Below are positions 35,780 through 44,383 of a DNA stretch of 64,000 nucleotides, one piece after another; position 1 is the first letter of the stretch; the number at the start of each line of letters is the position of its first letter. Both the position numbers and the translations under genes were made by a program. This DNA comes from Methylacidimicrobium sp. B4 (lineage in GTDB: Bacteria > Verrucomicrobiota > Verrucomicrobiia > Methylacidiphilales > Methylacidiphilaceae), in NCBI RefSeq assembly GCF_017310545.1, contig NZ_CP066203.1:372001-436000 (forward strand). The letters are read 5' to 3'. The notes beneath the pieces were generated by a model. The model did not search any database. It worked only from the letters and a program-made list of their open reading frames with translations, and was not told where the DNA came from.

Positions 35780-36752
35780 ACCCGCGATCGTGGGCACAGG
35801 TGCCTACGTGCCCGCAAAGATTCTCCGCAACAGCGACCTCGAGCGGATGGTGGAAACGAGCGACCACTGGATCGTCGAGAGAACGGGCATCCGGGAACGG
35901 AGGATCGCCGGGGAAAAGGAGTGTCCGTCCGACATGGGGGCCGCAGCGGCCATGATGGCACTGGAGCGAGCCGACCTGCAACCTTACGATCTCGATTTGA
36001 TTATCGTTGCGACGACGACCTCGGACACCCTCTTTCCCTCGACGGCTTGCCAGATTCAGCAAAAGATCGGAGCCCGCAAGATTCCCGCCTTCGACCTGCA
36101 AGCAGCCTGTTCCGGCTTTCTCTACGGCCTCGTGATGGCCCATCACCTGGTTGCCCAGGAAACCTATCGAACCATTCTTGTGATCGGTGCGGAAAAGCTC
36201 TCTTCCATCGTAAACTGGACCGATCGGAATACCTGCGTCCTCTTCGGCGACGGCGCGGGTGCCGTGATCGTCCGAAAGTCCACCGAGGGCGGACAGATGA
36301 TCTCGCACGATTTGGGATCGGACGGATCCCAAGGTCAGGTGCTCACTGTTCCGGCGGGCGGCTCACGGATGCCTCTCACCGCAGAAAACATCGGAGAAGG
36401 CTTGCAGTATATCCAGATGGTGGGCAAGAAGGTCTTCCGTCTCGCCGTCGATGCCATGGAATCCACCGCGAGAACCTGTCTGAAAAAGGCGGGCCTCCCC
36501 ACCGAAGAGGTGAGCTACGTCATCCCCCATCAAGCCAACCTGCGGATCATTGAGCTGCTTGCCGAGCGCCTGAACCTGCCGCTCGAGCGCTTCTTCACCC
36601 ACTTGGAACGTTACGGCAACACCTCAGCCGCCTGCATCCCGATCGCCCTCCACGAAGCCCTGACCGCAGGGGAAATTCGGCCGGAAGAAAAGGTCCTCCT
36701 GATCGCTTTCGGCGGCGGACTCACCTGGGCCAGCAGCCTCCTCGAGTGGTGA
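35757..36752 (+). CDS. fabH: 3-oxoacyl-ACP synthase III
   Basis: 331 residues from ATG 35757, inside the end of plsX. It starts fatty acid synthesis by condensing acetyl-CoA with malonyl-ACP. The catalytic triad is complete: Cys in FDLQAACSGFLYGL, His in SYVIPHQANLRI and Asn in ERYGNTSAACIP. The N-terminal AIVGTGAYVPAKILRN and ETSDHWIVERTGIRER are typical. The C-terminal GGGLTWASSLLEW is the usual end. No other fab gene follows; convergent genes of unrelated origin come next. Confidence 0.96.
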   Translation: MQRLREPKPAIVGTGAYVPAKILRNSDLERMVETSDHWIVERTGIRERRIAGEKECPSDMGAAAAMMALERADLQPYDLDLIIVATTTSDTLFPSTACQIQQKIGARKIPAFDLQAACSGFLYGLVMAHHLVAQETYRTILVIGAEKLSSIVNWTDRNTCVLFGDGAGAVIVRKSTEGGQMISHDLGSDGSQGQVLTVPAGGSRMPLTAENIGEGLQYIQMVGKKVFRLAVDAMESTARTCLKKAGLPTEEVSYVIPHQANLRIIELLAERLNLPLERFFTHLERYGNTSAACIPIALHEALTAGEIRPEEKVLLIAFGGGLTWASSLLEW

Positions 36753-36803
36753 CGGACCATAGGCCCACCCTCCCCCTATACCCAGGGACTCGCCTCCGCC
36801 GGC

Positions 36804-37514
36804 TCAGGGAAAAATGACTTCCGCGAGCCGGTCGAATTGATCGAAGATGCCGCGCTGATACCGCCGGAAACGGCTTCTCATCATCGTATCGGTGAGCCCC
36901 GGAATTTTTTCCTTCAGGGCTAGGGCGCTCCCCAGAGAGAGGTTGTTCTTGTTGAGTTCGGCAACGGCCGAGGAAGGTGCAAGCAAAGGGATCCGAACCT
37001 CTTCCGGACGCCGCTTTTTCAGGAATTCCGCCCCCTCCTTCGTCTGCTCCAGCGCAGCCATCTCCTTCCCGTCCTTCTCGTTCTTGACGACAACGTACTG
37101 AAGCCGATCCCCCAAGGAGCTTGCCCATCGCAACAGCACGACGACGGAATCCGGATCGGTGGTCACGCAACCCCAGCCGACGAAGCGCACCGCGTCTCGC
37201 AACTCATCGAAAGGCACGTCCTCGAACCACTGCAACATCTCCTCGCCGCTACCCGCACGCAAATCGACAAGCACGATGCGATGGTCGCCGCTCTCCGCCA
37301 TTGCGACGACCGAGTCGACGCTACGGACGTTTCGAGGATTCACCAGCACGGATTCAGGAAAAAACCGGTGAAACGAATGGTTTTCATCATCCGCATCCAC
37401 AAGCAGGTGCGGGACGTGCTGCCCTGCGAGATAATCCGCCAAGTGGCAGGCTAAGGTTGTTTTTCCTACCCCGCCCTTCGTGCCGAGGACGATATGGATG
37501 ACGCTTTTGGACAT
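36804..37514 (-). CDS. ParA/MinD-type ATPase, TraL-like
   Basis: 236 residues. A deviant Walker A KGGVGKTTLACHLADYL is followed by LLVDADDENHSFHRFF (switch I/A' region) and IVLVDLRAGSGEEMLQWF. The protein lacks the canonical DxPP motif of chromosomal ParA and is small, like IncP TraL and other nucleotide-binding proteins of conjugation modules. It is preceded at 21 bases by a gene resembling IncP TraK, and traK-traL is the order in RP4. No parB is adjacent; the ParB-like gene of this window is 31 kb away. Function is inferred from pairing. Confidence 0.7.
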   Translation of the reverse strand: MSKSVIHIVLGTKGGVGKTTLACHLADYLAGQHVPHLLVDADDENHSFHRFFPESVLVNPRNVRSVDSVVAMAESGDHRIVLVDLRAGSGEEMLQWFEDVPFDELRDAVRFVGWGCVTTDPDSVVVLLRWASSLGDRLQYVVVKNEKDGKEMAALEQTKEGAEFLKKRRPEEVRIPLLAPSSAVAELNKNNLSLGSALALKEKIPGLTDTMMRSRFRRYQRGIFDQFDRLAEVIFP

Positions 37515-37535
37515 TGCCAGTAACTCCGAGTGTCT

Positions 37536-38162
37536 TTACGCCGTGGATGATTTGCGAGAAGAGGGGCCACGGCGTCGGCCCTTTTCCGTCGTCGGCTCCT
37601 TTTCCTCCGACTCCTGCTCTCGCCGGGAAGGAAGGAATGTAAGCCCTTCGATCCGCTCGACGGATTCCGCTGTCGTTCTGTGAGCCGCGCGCCCCTTGGC
37701 CGCGGCTTTGGCCGCGGCGATTGCGCCTTCCAAGCTGATCTCCTTCGAGGCGATCGGGCGTTCCTGCGGCCGCTCTTCCGGGAGATGGAACGCGGGAGGC
37801 TTCGTCTTCTTCACCCCTGCCTTGGCCTCGGACTTCGGCTCGGGCCCGACCGCCTCACGGTCCTCCCCCCCCTCTCCCGTTCCAATGGAGCTCGAGTGGG
37901 GAAGCTCGCTGAATTTTCCTTCTCGAGCCCATTTCCTACGCACCTGCACAAAGTTGTACAATGCATGCTGGCTCACGTCTACGCCGCGCCCGCGCAGAAT
38001 TTCGGTGATTTCGCGCCAACTTTTTCGTCGCTGACGCAATTCGCGGATCGTATCCCAGTGAGCCTCCAGCTTGCTCCGGTAGGGCTTCCCGGCCATGATC
38101 GCTTTTGTAGGCGCCCCTATTCCTCTCGTCAAAGCAAAAATGCGTCTTATGCCAGAAAGCAT
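37536..38162 (-). CDS. TraK-like oriT-binding protein candidate
   Basis: 208 residues when started at ATG 38162, which has AGGAAGG upstream; ATG 38096 (MAGKPYRSK) is an alternative that better fits family length. The N-terminal part (about residues 25-75) reads KLEAHWDTIRELRQRRKSWREI and then GVDVSQHALYNFVQVRRKW. This resembles the DNA-binding region of TraK-family proteins. The rest is a low-complexity basic and acidic tail (EAKAGVKKTKPP, AAAKAAAKGRAAH), as in RP4 TraK. TraK wraps oriT DNA in the relaxosome. A ParA-like TraL candidate follows. Neither traI nor traJ is present nearby. Confidence 0.6.
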   Translation of the reverse strand: MLSGIRRIFALTRGIGAPTKAIMAGKPYRSKLEAHWDTIRELRQRRKSWREITEILRGRGVDVSQHALYNFVQVRRKWAREGKFSELPHSSSIGTGEGGEDREAVGPEPKSEAKAGVKKTKPPAFHLPEERPQERPIASKEISLEGAIAAAKAAAKGRAAHRTTAESVERIEGLTFLPSRREQESEEKEPTTEKGRRRGPSSRKSSTA

Positions 38163-38167
38163 CCTGC
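38160..38167 (+). promoter_or_regulatory. Nic-like motif (possible oriT remnant)
   Basis: CATCCTGC matches the YATCCTGY consensus at the nick site of IncP/Ti-type origins of transfer. It is flanked by an imperfect inverted repeat (CAGAAAGC and GCCTTCCTG). It sits at the 5' end of the TraK-like gene, where an oriT would be expected, but it also coincides with that gene's ribosome-binding site and start codon. Confidence 0.3.
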
Positions 38168-38297
38168 CTTCCTGATTGACCATTGAATGAGTATCCTTAT
38201 TACATCGTTTAGTCATTGTTCAGCGGTCCCGGGACTCACGGCTTCTTTATCCATTCTTGCCCTTGTGCACTCGCCCGCGGTGCGTTATCAATCGGTA

Positions 38298-39728
38298 GTG
38301 CGCATTTATCCCGGGGAAGAGTGCGGGGTCGTCGCCGTATACGGCCATCCTAACGCAGCCACCCTTGCTACCTATGGCCTTTACGCGTTGCAGCATCGCG
38401 GAGAAGAAAGCGCCGGGATCGCCACGTCGGATGGAAAGCATCCCTTTCGGATCCACAGGGGAATGGGGCTGGTCTCGCAGGTGTTCGACTCATCCTCCCT
38501 GGCCGCACTTCCCGGGCAGATGGCGGTCGGGCATGTCCGCTATTCGACCACGGGCTCGAGCAACCTCACGAATGCGCAGCCGATCGCGGTCGTCTGCTCC
38601 CAAGGGGAGTTGGCTCTGGCGCATAACGGGGATATTGTCAACGCATCCCATCTTCGCGCCCGCCTGGAGGGACGCGGCTCGATTTTTCAGACGACCACGG
38701 ATAGCGAGGTGATCCTTCATCTCATGGCCCAGCAGGTCGGAAAGTCGGTAGAAGAGGCATTTGTCTGGGCTGTCGATCAAGCGGAAGGCGCTTATTCCCT
38801 GGTTCTCATGGCCAAGGACCGGATCCTCGCGGCGAGAGACCCTCACGGTTTTCGCCCCTTGTCACTCGGGCGGCTGGACGACGGTTACTTCTTGGCGAGC
38901 GAAACGTGCGCGTTCGATCTGCTCCATGCGGAGTTCCTCCGGGATATTGCTCCGGGAGAGGTGATTGCCATCGACGCAGACGGAGTGCGCACGTTGCGGC
39001 CGCCGAAGCCGATCGAAACGTCGGCCTTCTGCATCTTCGAATACGTCTACTTTGCGCGGCCGGATAGCACGATCCATGGCATCAACGTCAGTCAGGCCCG
39101 GATGCAAATGGGGCGCGAATTAGCTCGGCTCCATCCCGTCGAGGCGGATCTTGTCATCCCGGTGCCGGACTCGGGGAACTATGCCGCGCTCGGCTTCGCG
39201 GAAGAGGCGGGCGTTGCGTTCGACTTGGCGTTCGTACGCAACCACTATATCGGCCGTACGTTTCTCCAGCCCACGCAGCTCATCCGGGACTTCAACGTCC
39301 GGATCAAGCTGAATCTGGTCCAAGAGTCGGTTCGCGGGAAGCGCGTGGTCGTGGTGGACGACTCGATCGTTCGAGGCACCACGGCTCGTGCCCGGGTCGC
39401 CAACCTCAGGGAAGCGGGCGCCTCCGAAGTGCATATCCGCGTGAGCTGTCCGCCTCACCGCTTCGCCTGTCATTACGGGATCGATTTTCCCGACCCGAGC
39501 TCTCTCTTGGCCAATCAATTGCCAGTCGAGCGCATCCAATCCTACCTCAATGCCGATTCGATCGGATATCTCGACATCGCTGGCCTGCTCCGAGCGTGTG
39601 GATCGAGGCAGCCCAGCATGGGCTTCTGCACCGCTTGCTTCACCGGAAATTATCCCGTTGCCTTCCACCGAGGGCTCTACAAGGAGATCCTGGAGAACGG
39701 GCAAACGGCTCGGCTAGCCACCAAATAG
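38298..39728 (+). CDS. purF: Amidophosphoribosyltransferase
   Basis: 476 residues if started at GTG 38298, which gives MRIYPGEECGVVAVYG and a short propeptide before the catalytic Cys. An in-frame ATG at 38187 would add 37 residues. PurF makes phosphoribosylamine from PRPP and glutamine, the first step of purine synthesis. The glutaminase domain shows HRGEESAGIA, GHVRYSTTGSSNLTNAQP and AHNGDIVNA. The PRPP motif VVVVDDSIVRGTTARARV is near residue 350. Cysteines in EYVYFARPD-flanking (FCIFEY), PPHRFACHYG and GFCTACFTG regions are those that bind a 4Fe-4S cluster in the Bacillus-type enzyme. purM follows after 25 bases. Confidence 0.95.
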   Translation: MRIYPGEECGVVAVYGHPNAATLATYGLYALQHRGEESAGIATSDGKHPFRIHRGMGLVSQVFDSSSLAALPGQMAVGHVRYSTTGSSNLTNAQPIAVVCSQGELALAHNGDIVNASHLRARLEGRGSIFQTTTDSEVILHLMAQQVGKSVEEAFVWAVDQAEGAYSLVLMAKDRILAARDPHGFRPLSLGRLDDGYFLASETCAFDLLHAEFLRDIAPGEVIAIDADGVRTLRPPKPIETSAFCIFEYVYFARPDSTIHGINVSQARMQMGRELARLHPVEADLVIPVPDSGNYAALGFAEEAGVAFDLAFVRNHYIGRTFLQPTQLIRDFNVRIKLNLVQESVRGKRVVVVDDSIVRGTTARARVANLREAGASEVHIRVSCPPHRFACHYGIDFPDPSSLLANQLPVERIQSYLNADSIGYLDIAGLLRACGSRQPSMGFCTACFTGNYPVAFHRGLYKEILENGQTARLATK

Positions 39729-39753
39729 AGAGCGGCGCTCCGGTATTCTGCTT

Positions 39754-40767
39754 ATGGATCGATACAGCCAAGCCGGAGTCGACCTCGATCTGGCAGCCTC
39801 GGTGAAGGCCGGCCTGCGGGGCATCGCTCGAAAAAGCGCGCGCCCCGAGGTTCTTGGGGCGATCGGCGGTTTCGGCGGCCTGTTTCGCCCAGTCCTTTCT
39901 GCCTTTCGGGAACCTGTCCTCGTGGCAAGCATCGACGGAGTCGGCACGAAGCTCAAGGTCGCCGCCCTGGCTCACCGCCACCAGGGTGTAGGAGAAGACC
40001 TGGTCCATCATTGCGTCAATGATATCGCCACTACGGGCGCGGAACCTCTTTTTTTTCTGGATTACGTCGGAACCTCTCGCCTGGATCCGTCCTGCTTTCA
40101 TTCCATCCTGCGGGGAATGGCTCGCGCCTGCCGGAGGACCGGCTGCGCTCTCCTGGGAGGAGAGACGGCCCAGATGCCGGGGATGTACCGGGACGACGAA
40201 TATGATCTGGTGGGGGCGATCGTCGGCATTGTGGATCGTCAGGCGCTGCTCCCCAGCGTCGGGATGCGGGTGGGGGATCTCCTCATTGGCCTTCGTTCCT
40301 GCGGCCTTCACACCAACGGGTACTCCCTGGCGAGAAAAATCCTGTTCGAGGAACAGAACCTTTCGCTCGATGCCCGCATTCCCGGCTGCCCCCTCCCCCT
40401 GGGCGAAGAGCTCCTCCGCGTGCATCGCTCGTACCTGCCTGAGCTTCGCCGACTGCGCCGTCTCGAACTTCCGGTCAAGGGAATCGCTCATATCACCGGA
40501 GGCGGGCTTCTGGAGAATCTCCCGCGCATTCTCCCGAAACGGCTCGACGCCCAGATCGATGTTGGAAGTTGGCGAGTTCCGCCTCTGTTCCGCTTTCTGA
40601 CAAAGGTGGGGAAGCTCTCGCCGGAAGAAAGCTATCGCGTGTTCAACATGGGGATCGGAATGGTCCTGATCGCCTCGGCCGATTGCGGCGAGCGCATCGC
40701 TCAAGCGACTGACGGACGAATCATCGGGAAGCTTGTCTCGGGCGAAGGACGCGTTCTCTTCCGCTGA
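39754..40767 (+). CDS. purM: Phosphoribosylformylglycinamidine cyclo-ligase
   Basis: 337 residues. Signatures of AIR synthetase are present: YSQAGVDLDLAASVKAGL at the N-terminus, VASIDGVGTKLKVA, a HHCVNDIATTGAEPLFFLDY stretch, GGETAQMPGMYRDDEYDL and GLHTNGYSLARKI. The C-terminal GIAHITGGGLLENLPRIL follows. It closes the imidazole ring of the purine precursor, using ATP. It follows purF by 25 bases in one operon. The C-terminal region is complete. The tmRNA gene lies just downstream on the opposite strand. Confidence 0.96.
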   Translation: MDRYSQAGVDLDLAASVKAGLRGIARKSARPEVLGAIGGFGGLFRPVLSAFREPVLVASIDGVGTKLKVAALAHRHQGVGEDLVHHCVNDIATTGAEPLFFLDYVGTSRLDPSCFHSILRGMARACRRTGCALLGGETAQMPGMYRDDEYDLVGAIVGIVDRQALLPSVGMRVGDLLIGLRSCGLHTNGYSLARKILFEEQNLSLDARIPGCPLPLGEELLRVHRSYLPELRRLRRLELPVKGIAHITGGGLLENLPRILPKRLDAQIDVGSWRVPPLFRFLTKVGKLSPEESYRVFNMGIGMVLIASADCGERIAQATDGRIIGKLVSGEGRVLFR

Positions 40768-40804
40768 GCGAGCTTTTTCCCGTCTTTGGAGAAAAACAGC
40801 AAGA

Positions 40805-41187
40805 TGGAGGCGGAGGGAGTCGAACCCTCGTCTTCTCGTGGAACTACGTTCGCTTCTACAAGTTTAGTAGCTCGATTGACAGACCGCGCACCGCCGCTTG
40901 CCGAGCTACCCGCGACGCAGGCGATACGCCGGCTTTTCCTTGCAACTCGCTCCTGGAGCCCGCAACCATGAGCGCGTCGTCCGGTAATAAAACACGCTTG
41001 TCTCGCTCCTACCGGCGCGAGTCGAAACAAACGCTTGCTGTTCAGCGGTTCGCTTAGGCAGCAAGAGCCAACTCGTGGTCGGCAGTTATCTTCTTCGAGC
41101 AGGTTTTTTTACGAGGCCAACCTACTCGTGAGCCCTCGACTTGCCACGAACGGAGATGCACGAGAATCGATTACCGTTTGCGCCCCC
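40805..41187 (-). ncRNA. ssrA: Transfer-messenger RNA
   Basis: The 5' end (minus strand) GGGGGCG pairs with CGCCTCC near the 3' end, forming the tRNA-like acceptor stem with one G-T wobble. Just before it the T arm reads GAGGGTTCGACTCCCTC. Internally GGTTGGCCTCGTAAAAA matches the conserved segment before the tag frame in E. coli tmRNA. The reading frame resumes after GATAACT at GCC, giving the tag ADHELALAA followed by TAA (41065-41095 region). The 3' CCA is not encoded. Length is 383 bases, the usual one-piece form. smpB lies about 290 bases away on the same strand. Confidence 0.93.
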
Positions 41188-41202
41188 GTGAATTTCAATT
41201 CA

Positions 41203-41231
41203 AGCTTACGAAGAGAACCGTCCCTTGTCAA
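41203..41231 (-). promoter_or_regulatory. Candidate ssrA promoter
   Basis: On the minus strand a perfect TTGACA (41226-41231) is followed after 17 bases by TAAGCT (41203-41208). The tmRNA 5' end is 16 bases downstream of this -10, so a short leader would be removed by RNase P. Confidence 0.45.
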
Positions 41232-41324
41232 ATGGTGCCGCCGCGTTTTCTTAGGGAGGCGAAGAAAGAGGACCTCATGTAAAACCCCGGCCCGATTCGG
41301 ACCGGAAAGCGGAGATCGCGGATC

Positions 41325-41483
41325 GTGGTGGGAAATCCCAAGTGGCCTCCGGACGGCGAGGGAGACGAACGGCGGATCCTGCGCACCTTTCTGCTTTGCA
41401 TCCTCTTGCTCTTCGCGCTGTCCGTCATTCAATTCGCGATCGGGCTTCTCGTCGCCCTCGGCTTGCGGATCTACCCCGGCTAG
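41325..41483 (+). CDS. Candidate small membrane protein
   Basis: A GTG at 41325 (or 41328), with GGAG about ten bases upstream, opens a frame of about 52 codons. It has a charged N-terminus (PKWPPDGEGDERRI) and one strong membrane helix (FLLCILLLFALSVIQFAIGLLVALGL), ending in RIYPG. This composition is unlikely by chance in such a short frame. It overlaps the last codons of smpB on the other strand. I do not recognise it. Confidence 0.4.
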   Translation: MVGNPKWPPDGEGDERRILRTFLLCILLLFALSVIQFAIGLLVALGLRIYPG

Positions 41484-41944
41484 CGCCGCCGATGCACCGC
41501 GCTACGGATGTCCTTTTTTGCTTCCGCGGCCCGAAGCGCTTCCCTTTTGTCATGCTCCGCCTTCCCGACCCCGAGCCCGAGAAGGACCTTGATCGTACCG
41601 TTTTTCCAATAGAGCTTCAGTGGAATCAGGGCACGCCCCTTGAGAGAGGTCGCTCCGAAAAGCTTCCGAATCTCTCCCTTGTGGAGCAACAACTTCCTAC
41701 GTGCTTTCGGGTCTCGGGTAGTAAAGCCGACCGCATTCTCGTAGAGAGGAATGTTTGCTTGGTAGAGCCAAGCTTCTCCCTCTTCGATCTGGGCATAGGC
41801 TCCATCGATTTGCCCTCTCCCCTGACGGAGAGATTTTACCTCGGAACCGAGGAGCACCAGGCCCGCTTCGTAGGTGTCGAGAAAAGAGTAATCCCGACGG
41901 GCGCGGCGGTTCACCACCAGATCGACGACAGCTCTTTCACTCAC
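41480..41944 (-). CDS. smpB: SsrA-binding protein
   Basis: 154 residues. The OB-fold start VVNRRARRDYSFLDTYEAGLVL is followed by GSEVKSLRQGRGQIDGAYA, the PKARRKLLLHKGEI loop that contacts tmRNA, and KGRALIPLKLYWKNGTIKVLLGL. The basic C-terminal tail (KREALRAAEAKKDIRSAVHRRR) enters the decoding site on stalled ribosomes. SmpB delivers tmRNA for trans-translation. The ssrA gene lies just downstream on the same strand, and rpoZ lies upstream. Confidence 0.96.
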   Translation of the reverse strand: MSERAVVDLVVNRRARRDYSFLDTYEAGLVLLGSEVKSLRQGRGQIDGAYAQIEEGEAWLYQANIPLYENAVGFTTRDPKARRKLLLHKGEIRKLFGATSLKGRALIPLKLYWKNGTIKVLLGLGVGKAEHDKREALRAAEAKKDIRSAVHRRR

Positions 41945-42030
41945 GATCTGTCTAACGGATAGTTACGCCCTTATGAGGTACAGCGCGAGGGAGCTCGCTT
42001 CGGGAGCCCTCCCCGTCGTGCCAGGCGGGG

Positions 42031-42297
42031 TTAGACCGTCGGTTCTTCCGAAACCAGCGAGGTGAATGCTGTGGGAGCCTCTTCCCCGGGAGCCACCGTC
42101 AGCTTCCCGTCCGCAATCTCCTTCAGGGCCACGTGGAGAAAGCTCCATTGAGGATGAACTTCCACCAGGGGTCTCGCACCCTTCGCGAGCAACCGAACCC
42201 GCCCCGACACGGCATTGATCAATACCTCGGGAGAGCCCATTTTGCCGAGAGCCGCGGAAAGAAGTGCGTTAATCGTATCGCTCACTGTTCGACCCAA
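42031..42297 (-). CDS. rpoZ: RNA polymerase omega subunit
   Basis: 88 residues. The stretch SPEVLINAVSGRVRLLAKGARPLVEVHPQWSFLHVALKEIADGKL follows the omega pattern: a helix with VxxRVRxL, then GxRPLV, then a DxALKEIAxGK-type helix (LHVALKEIADGKLTV). The classical first helix is replaced by SDTINALLSAALGKMG. Omega helps assemble and stabilise the beta' subunit. The C-terminal tail (APGEEAPTAFTSLVSEEPTV) is acidic and probably disordered. It lies upstream of smpB with an 86-base gap in the same direction. Confidence 0.75.
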   Translation of the reverse strand: MGRTVSDTINALLSAALGKMGSPEVLINAVSGRVRLLAKGARPLVEVHPQWSFLHVALKEIADGKLTVAPGEEAPTAFTSLVSEEPTV

Positions 42298-42418
42298 TTC
42301 TCAGGTTAAGGGATTAAGTTTATGAACATCCGCCAGAAAAAGCAACTCTTTCTACAAGAAACTGATTGCGGCAGGAATTGCGCAATCAAGCTCGGTCCAG
42401 GGGAGAACACGGGTCGCG

Positions 42419-43123
42419 CTACCCTGCAACGAACAAGATGCGCCCGCAGTTTTCGCAAAAAGCCAGTTCCGCCGCAGCCCCTGCCCGCAAGAGCGTCTGT
42501 CGAGTCAGCTTCATGTGGCAACCCCCGCAGCCCCCGTGCACGACCGGGACGACGGCATTTTCTCGGTGGCCTTGCACGAGCATTTGATACCGAGCCAACA
42601 GTGTCGTCTCCACGACCCTCTTTTTCCTTTCGCGCTCCTCTTCGGCCTGGGCCAGCTGGCTCATCAGTCGCGATTCCTTCTCCGCCAGCTCCTTCCTCTT
42701 TCGTCGGGCATCCTCTTCTGCCTCCTCCGCTTTCCGCTCCTCCCGCTTCACGCCGATTTGCAAGTCATCGGCCTTCTCGAGTAGCAGTAAGACCTCGTCC
42801 TCTTCCCGCTCCACCTCGCCCTTGACCTGAAGAATCTCATGGGAGAGTGCTTGATATTCCTCGTTTTTCCGCGCCTGCATCTGTTGGGCTTGATAGCGGG
42901 TCAGCCGGCGCCGCAACTCCTCGATCTCCCCTTCCATTTGCCGCCGAAGAAGCTCGGTGGACTGCTGTGCCTGCTTGGCCTCCTGCAGCTTCCGCTTTGC
43001 TTCTTCGGACGCCGCTTCTACCCGTCTCTTGGCAACAGGCAGTTGGGCGAGCTCCGACCGAAGTCGGACAATCTTCTGATCGAGCTCTTGCAGCTCAATT
43101 AACAAGGGAAGGTCTGGATGCAT
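42419..43123 (-). CDS. Coiled-coil zinc-ribbon protein (DUF164/C4-type)
   Basis: 234 residues from ATG 43123 with GGAAGGA upstream. A long antiparallel coiled coil occupies about residues 1-170 (LIELQELDQKIVRLRSELAQL, then EEIEELRRRLTRYQAQQ). A C-terminal zinc ribbon follows with CGGC and CENC pairs separated by about 23 residues (GGCGGCHMKLTRQTL, then FCENCGRIL). This layout matches the CT398/DUF164 family, which in Chlamydia interacts with sigma-54 and secretion proteins; role here is unknown. It may share a transcript with the upstream SIMPL-domain gene, 72 bases away. Confidence 0.8.
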   Translation of the reverse strand: MHPDLPLLIELQELDQKIVRLRSELAQLPVAKRRVEAASEEAKRKLQEAKQAQQSTELLRRQMEGEIEELRRRLTRYQAQQMQARKNEEYQALSHEILQVKGEVEREEDEVLLLLEKADDLQIGVKREERKAEEAEEDARRKRKELAEKESRLMSQLAQAEEERERKKRVVETTLLARYQMLVQGHRENAVVPVVHGGCGGCHMKLTRQTLLRAGAAAELAFCENCGRILFVAG

Positions 43124-43195
43124 CCTTCCTTCCCATACAACCCCCAAGGAGCAAAGGCAAGGAGTGCCCGCCTCCTTTCACGCTGCGCAACCGCT

Positions 43196-43960
43196 TCACC
43201 GCAAGCGATAGACCGCGTGCACGGAGGCGCGGACTTTCATCTCTCCGCCACTGACAGGAACGGAGGGCAGCCCACCCAGCACTCCGCCCAAAGAGGCACC
43301 GGCGGCACCCATGATCGGTACGCTCCGATACATCTGATAGGGCTCCTCGCCCCCTTCCACGATGCTCCAGACCGGTCCCAGTTGAGCACCGGCCGCCTTA
43401 GCCAAAAGCTCCGCCTTCTCCCTCGCCTTCTCCATCGCCTCTGCCAGTACTCGTCGGTAGAGAGCCTCCCGGCGATCCGAGAGCCACTCGACTTCCTTTA
43501 CCTCGTCGACTGCCGCCTCAAAGAGAGCGGCAAGCAACCCACCCAACCGCAAAAACTCCGCCAGTTCAATCGCTTCCCTCCGGGTCACCCGATACCCGAC
43601 ACGCTGCTCCTTGCTGACCTTCTTCCCCTTTTCCTTCTCCTCCACCTCCACCGTCACGGGCTGCAACCGAATTTCCCACGTACGCCAACTCCCCTTCCCG
43701 CCCCATTCGCGATCGACCCGCTTCCGCACCTCGCCCACGCGGGCCTCATCCTTTTGTTCCGCCTCCCGCGGTGTCTTCCCCTCGCTCACCAACACAAACT
43801 CGACAACGGCTCGATCAATCGGCACCGACTCCTCTGCCTCTGCGCTGACCCGGACCGACTCCACGCTCACCGCCTCTGCGCGGGCGGCGCCCATCCCCGC
43901 CCAGCCAATCCACAATAGCGCCACGAAAACCGCGCCCGCTCGGGAAGCACGACTGCACAT
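43196..43960 (-). CDS. Exported SIMPL-domain (DUF541) protein
   Basis: 254 residues from ATG 43960. A signal peptide (AGAVFVALLWIGWAGMGAARA) precedes a beta-alpha domain: VSVESVRVSAEAEESVPIDRA, YRVTRREAIELAEFL and a helical segment ALYRRVLAEAMEKAREKAELLAKAAG. The last segment, with GPVWSIVEG after it, is the most typical part of SIMPL proteins. The chain ends VRASVHAVYRLR, matching the usual terminal strand. Periplasmic members such as E. coli YggE reduce oxidative stress by unknown means. Upstream frames are open but would lack the signal. Confidence 0.8.
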   Translation of the reverse strand: MCSRASRAGAVFVALLWIGWAGMGAARAEAVSVESVRVSAEAEESVPIDRAVVEFVLVSEGKTPREAEQKDEARVGEVRKRVDREWGGKGSWRTWEIRLQPVTVEVEEKEKGKKVSKEQRVGYRVTRREAIELAEFLRLGGLLAALFEAAVDEVKEVEWLSDRREALYRRVLAEAMEKAREKAELLAKAAGAQLGPVWSIVEGGEEPYQMYRSVPIMGAAGASLGGVLGGLPSVPVSGGEMKVRASVHAVYRLR

Positions 43961-44185
43961 CGCGAACCGCCTCCCCCGAGTGGTTCTCTGCACACGCCAG
44001 CCCACTACCTTCGCCTCCTGCGTAAGAAACGGGCAAGGATCACCCGTGTTTTTTACGCTCACCCGTGAAAACCCTCCCGTTGCTCGCTTCCAAGAGAGGC
44101 TTGTCAACTCAGGAAAGATTCGAGTCGACCGGATCCTCCACGAGCGGCTCTGTTGCCTCCACGACAACCTCCCAGGGAATCTGAC

Positions 44186-44257
<72 letters not shown>

Positions 44258-44383
44258 TCGTCAGCCTTAGCGTAGTGGAAACCCCAGCGCGGGGGCAAGG
44301 AAAGAAAGCATCGACCGCAAGCGCCCCCGGGGTGTCCTCGTCCTCCGTGTTTGTCATCCATCCTCGCCATGCTACACTCCTCC

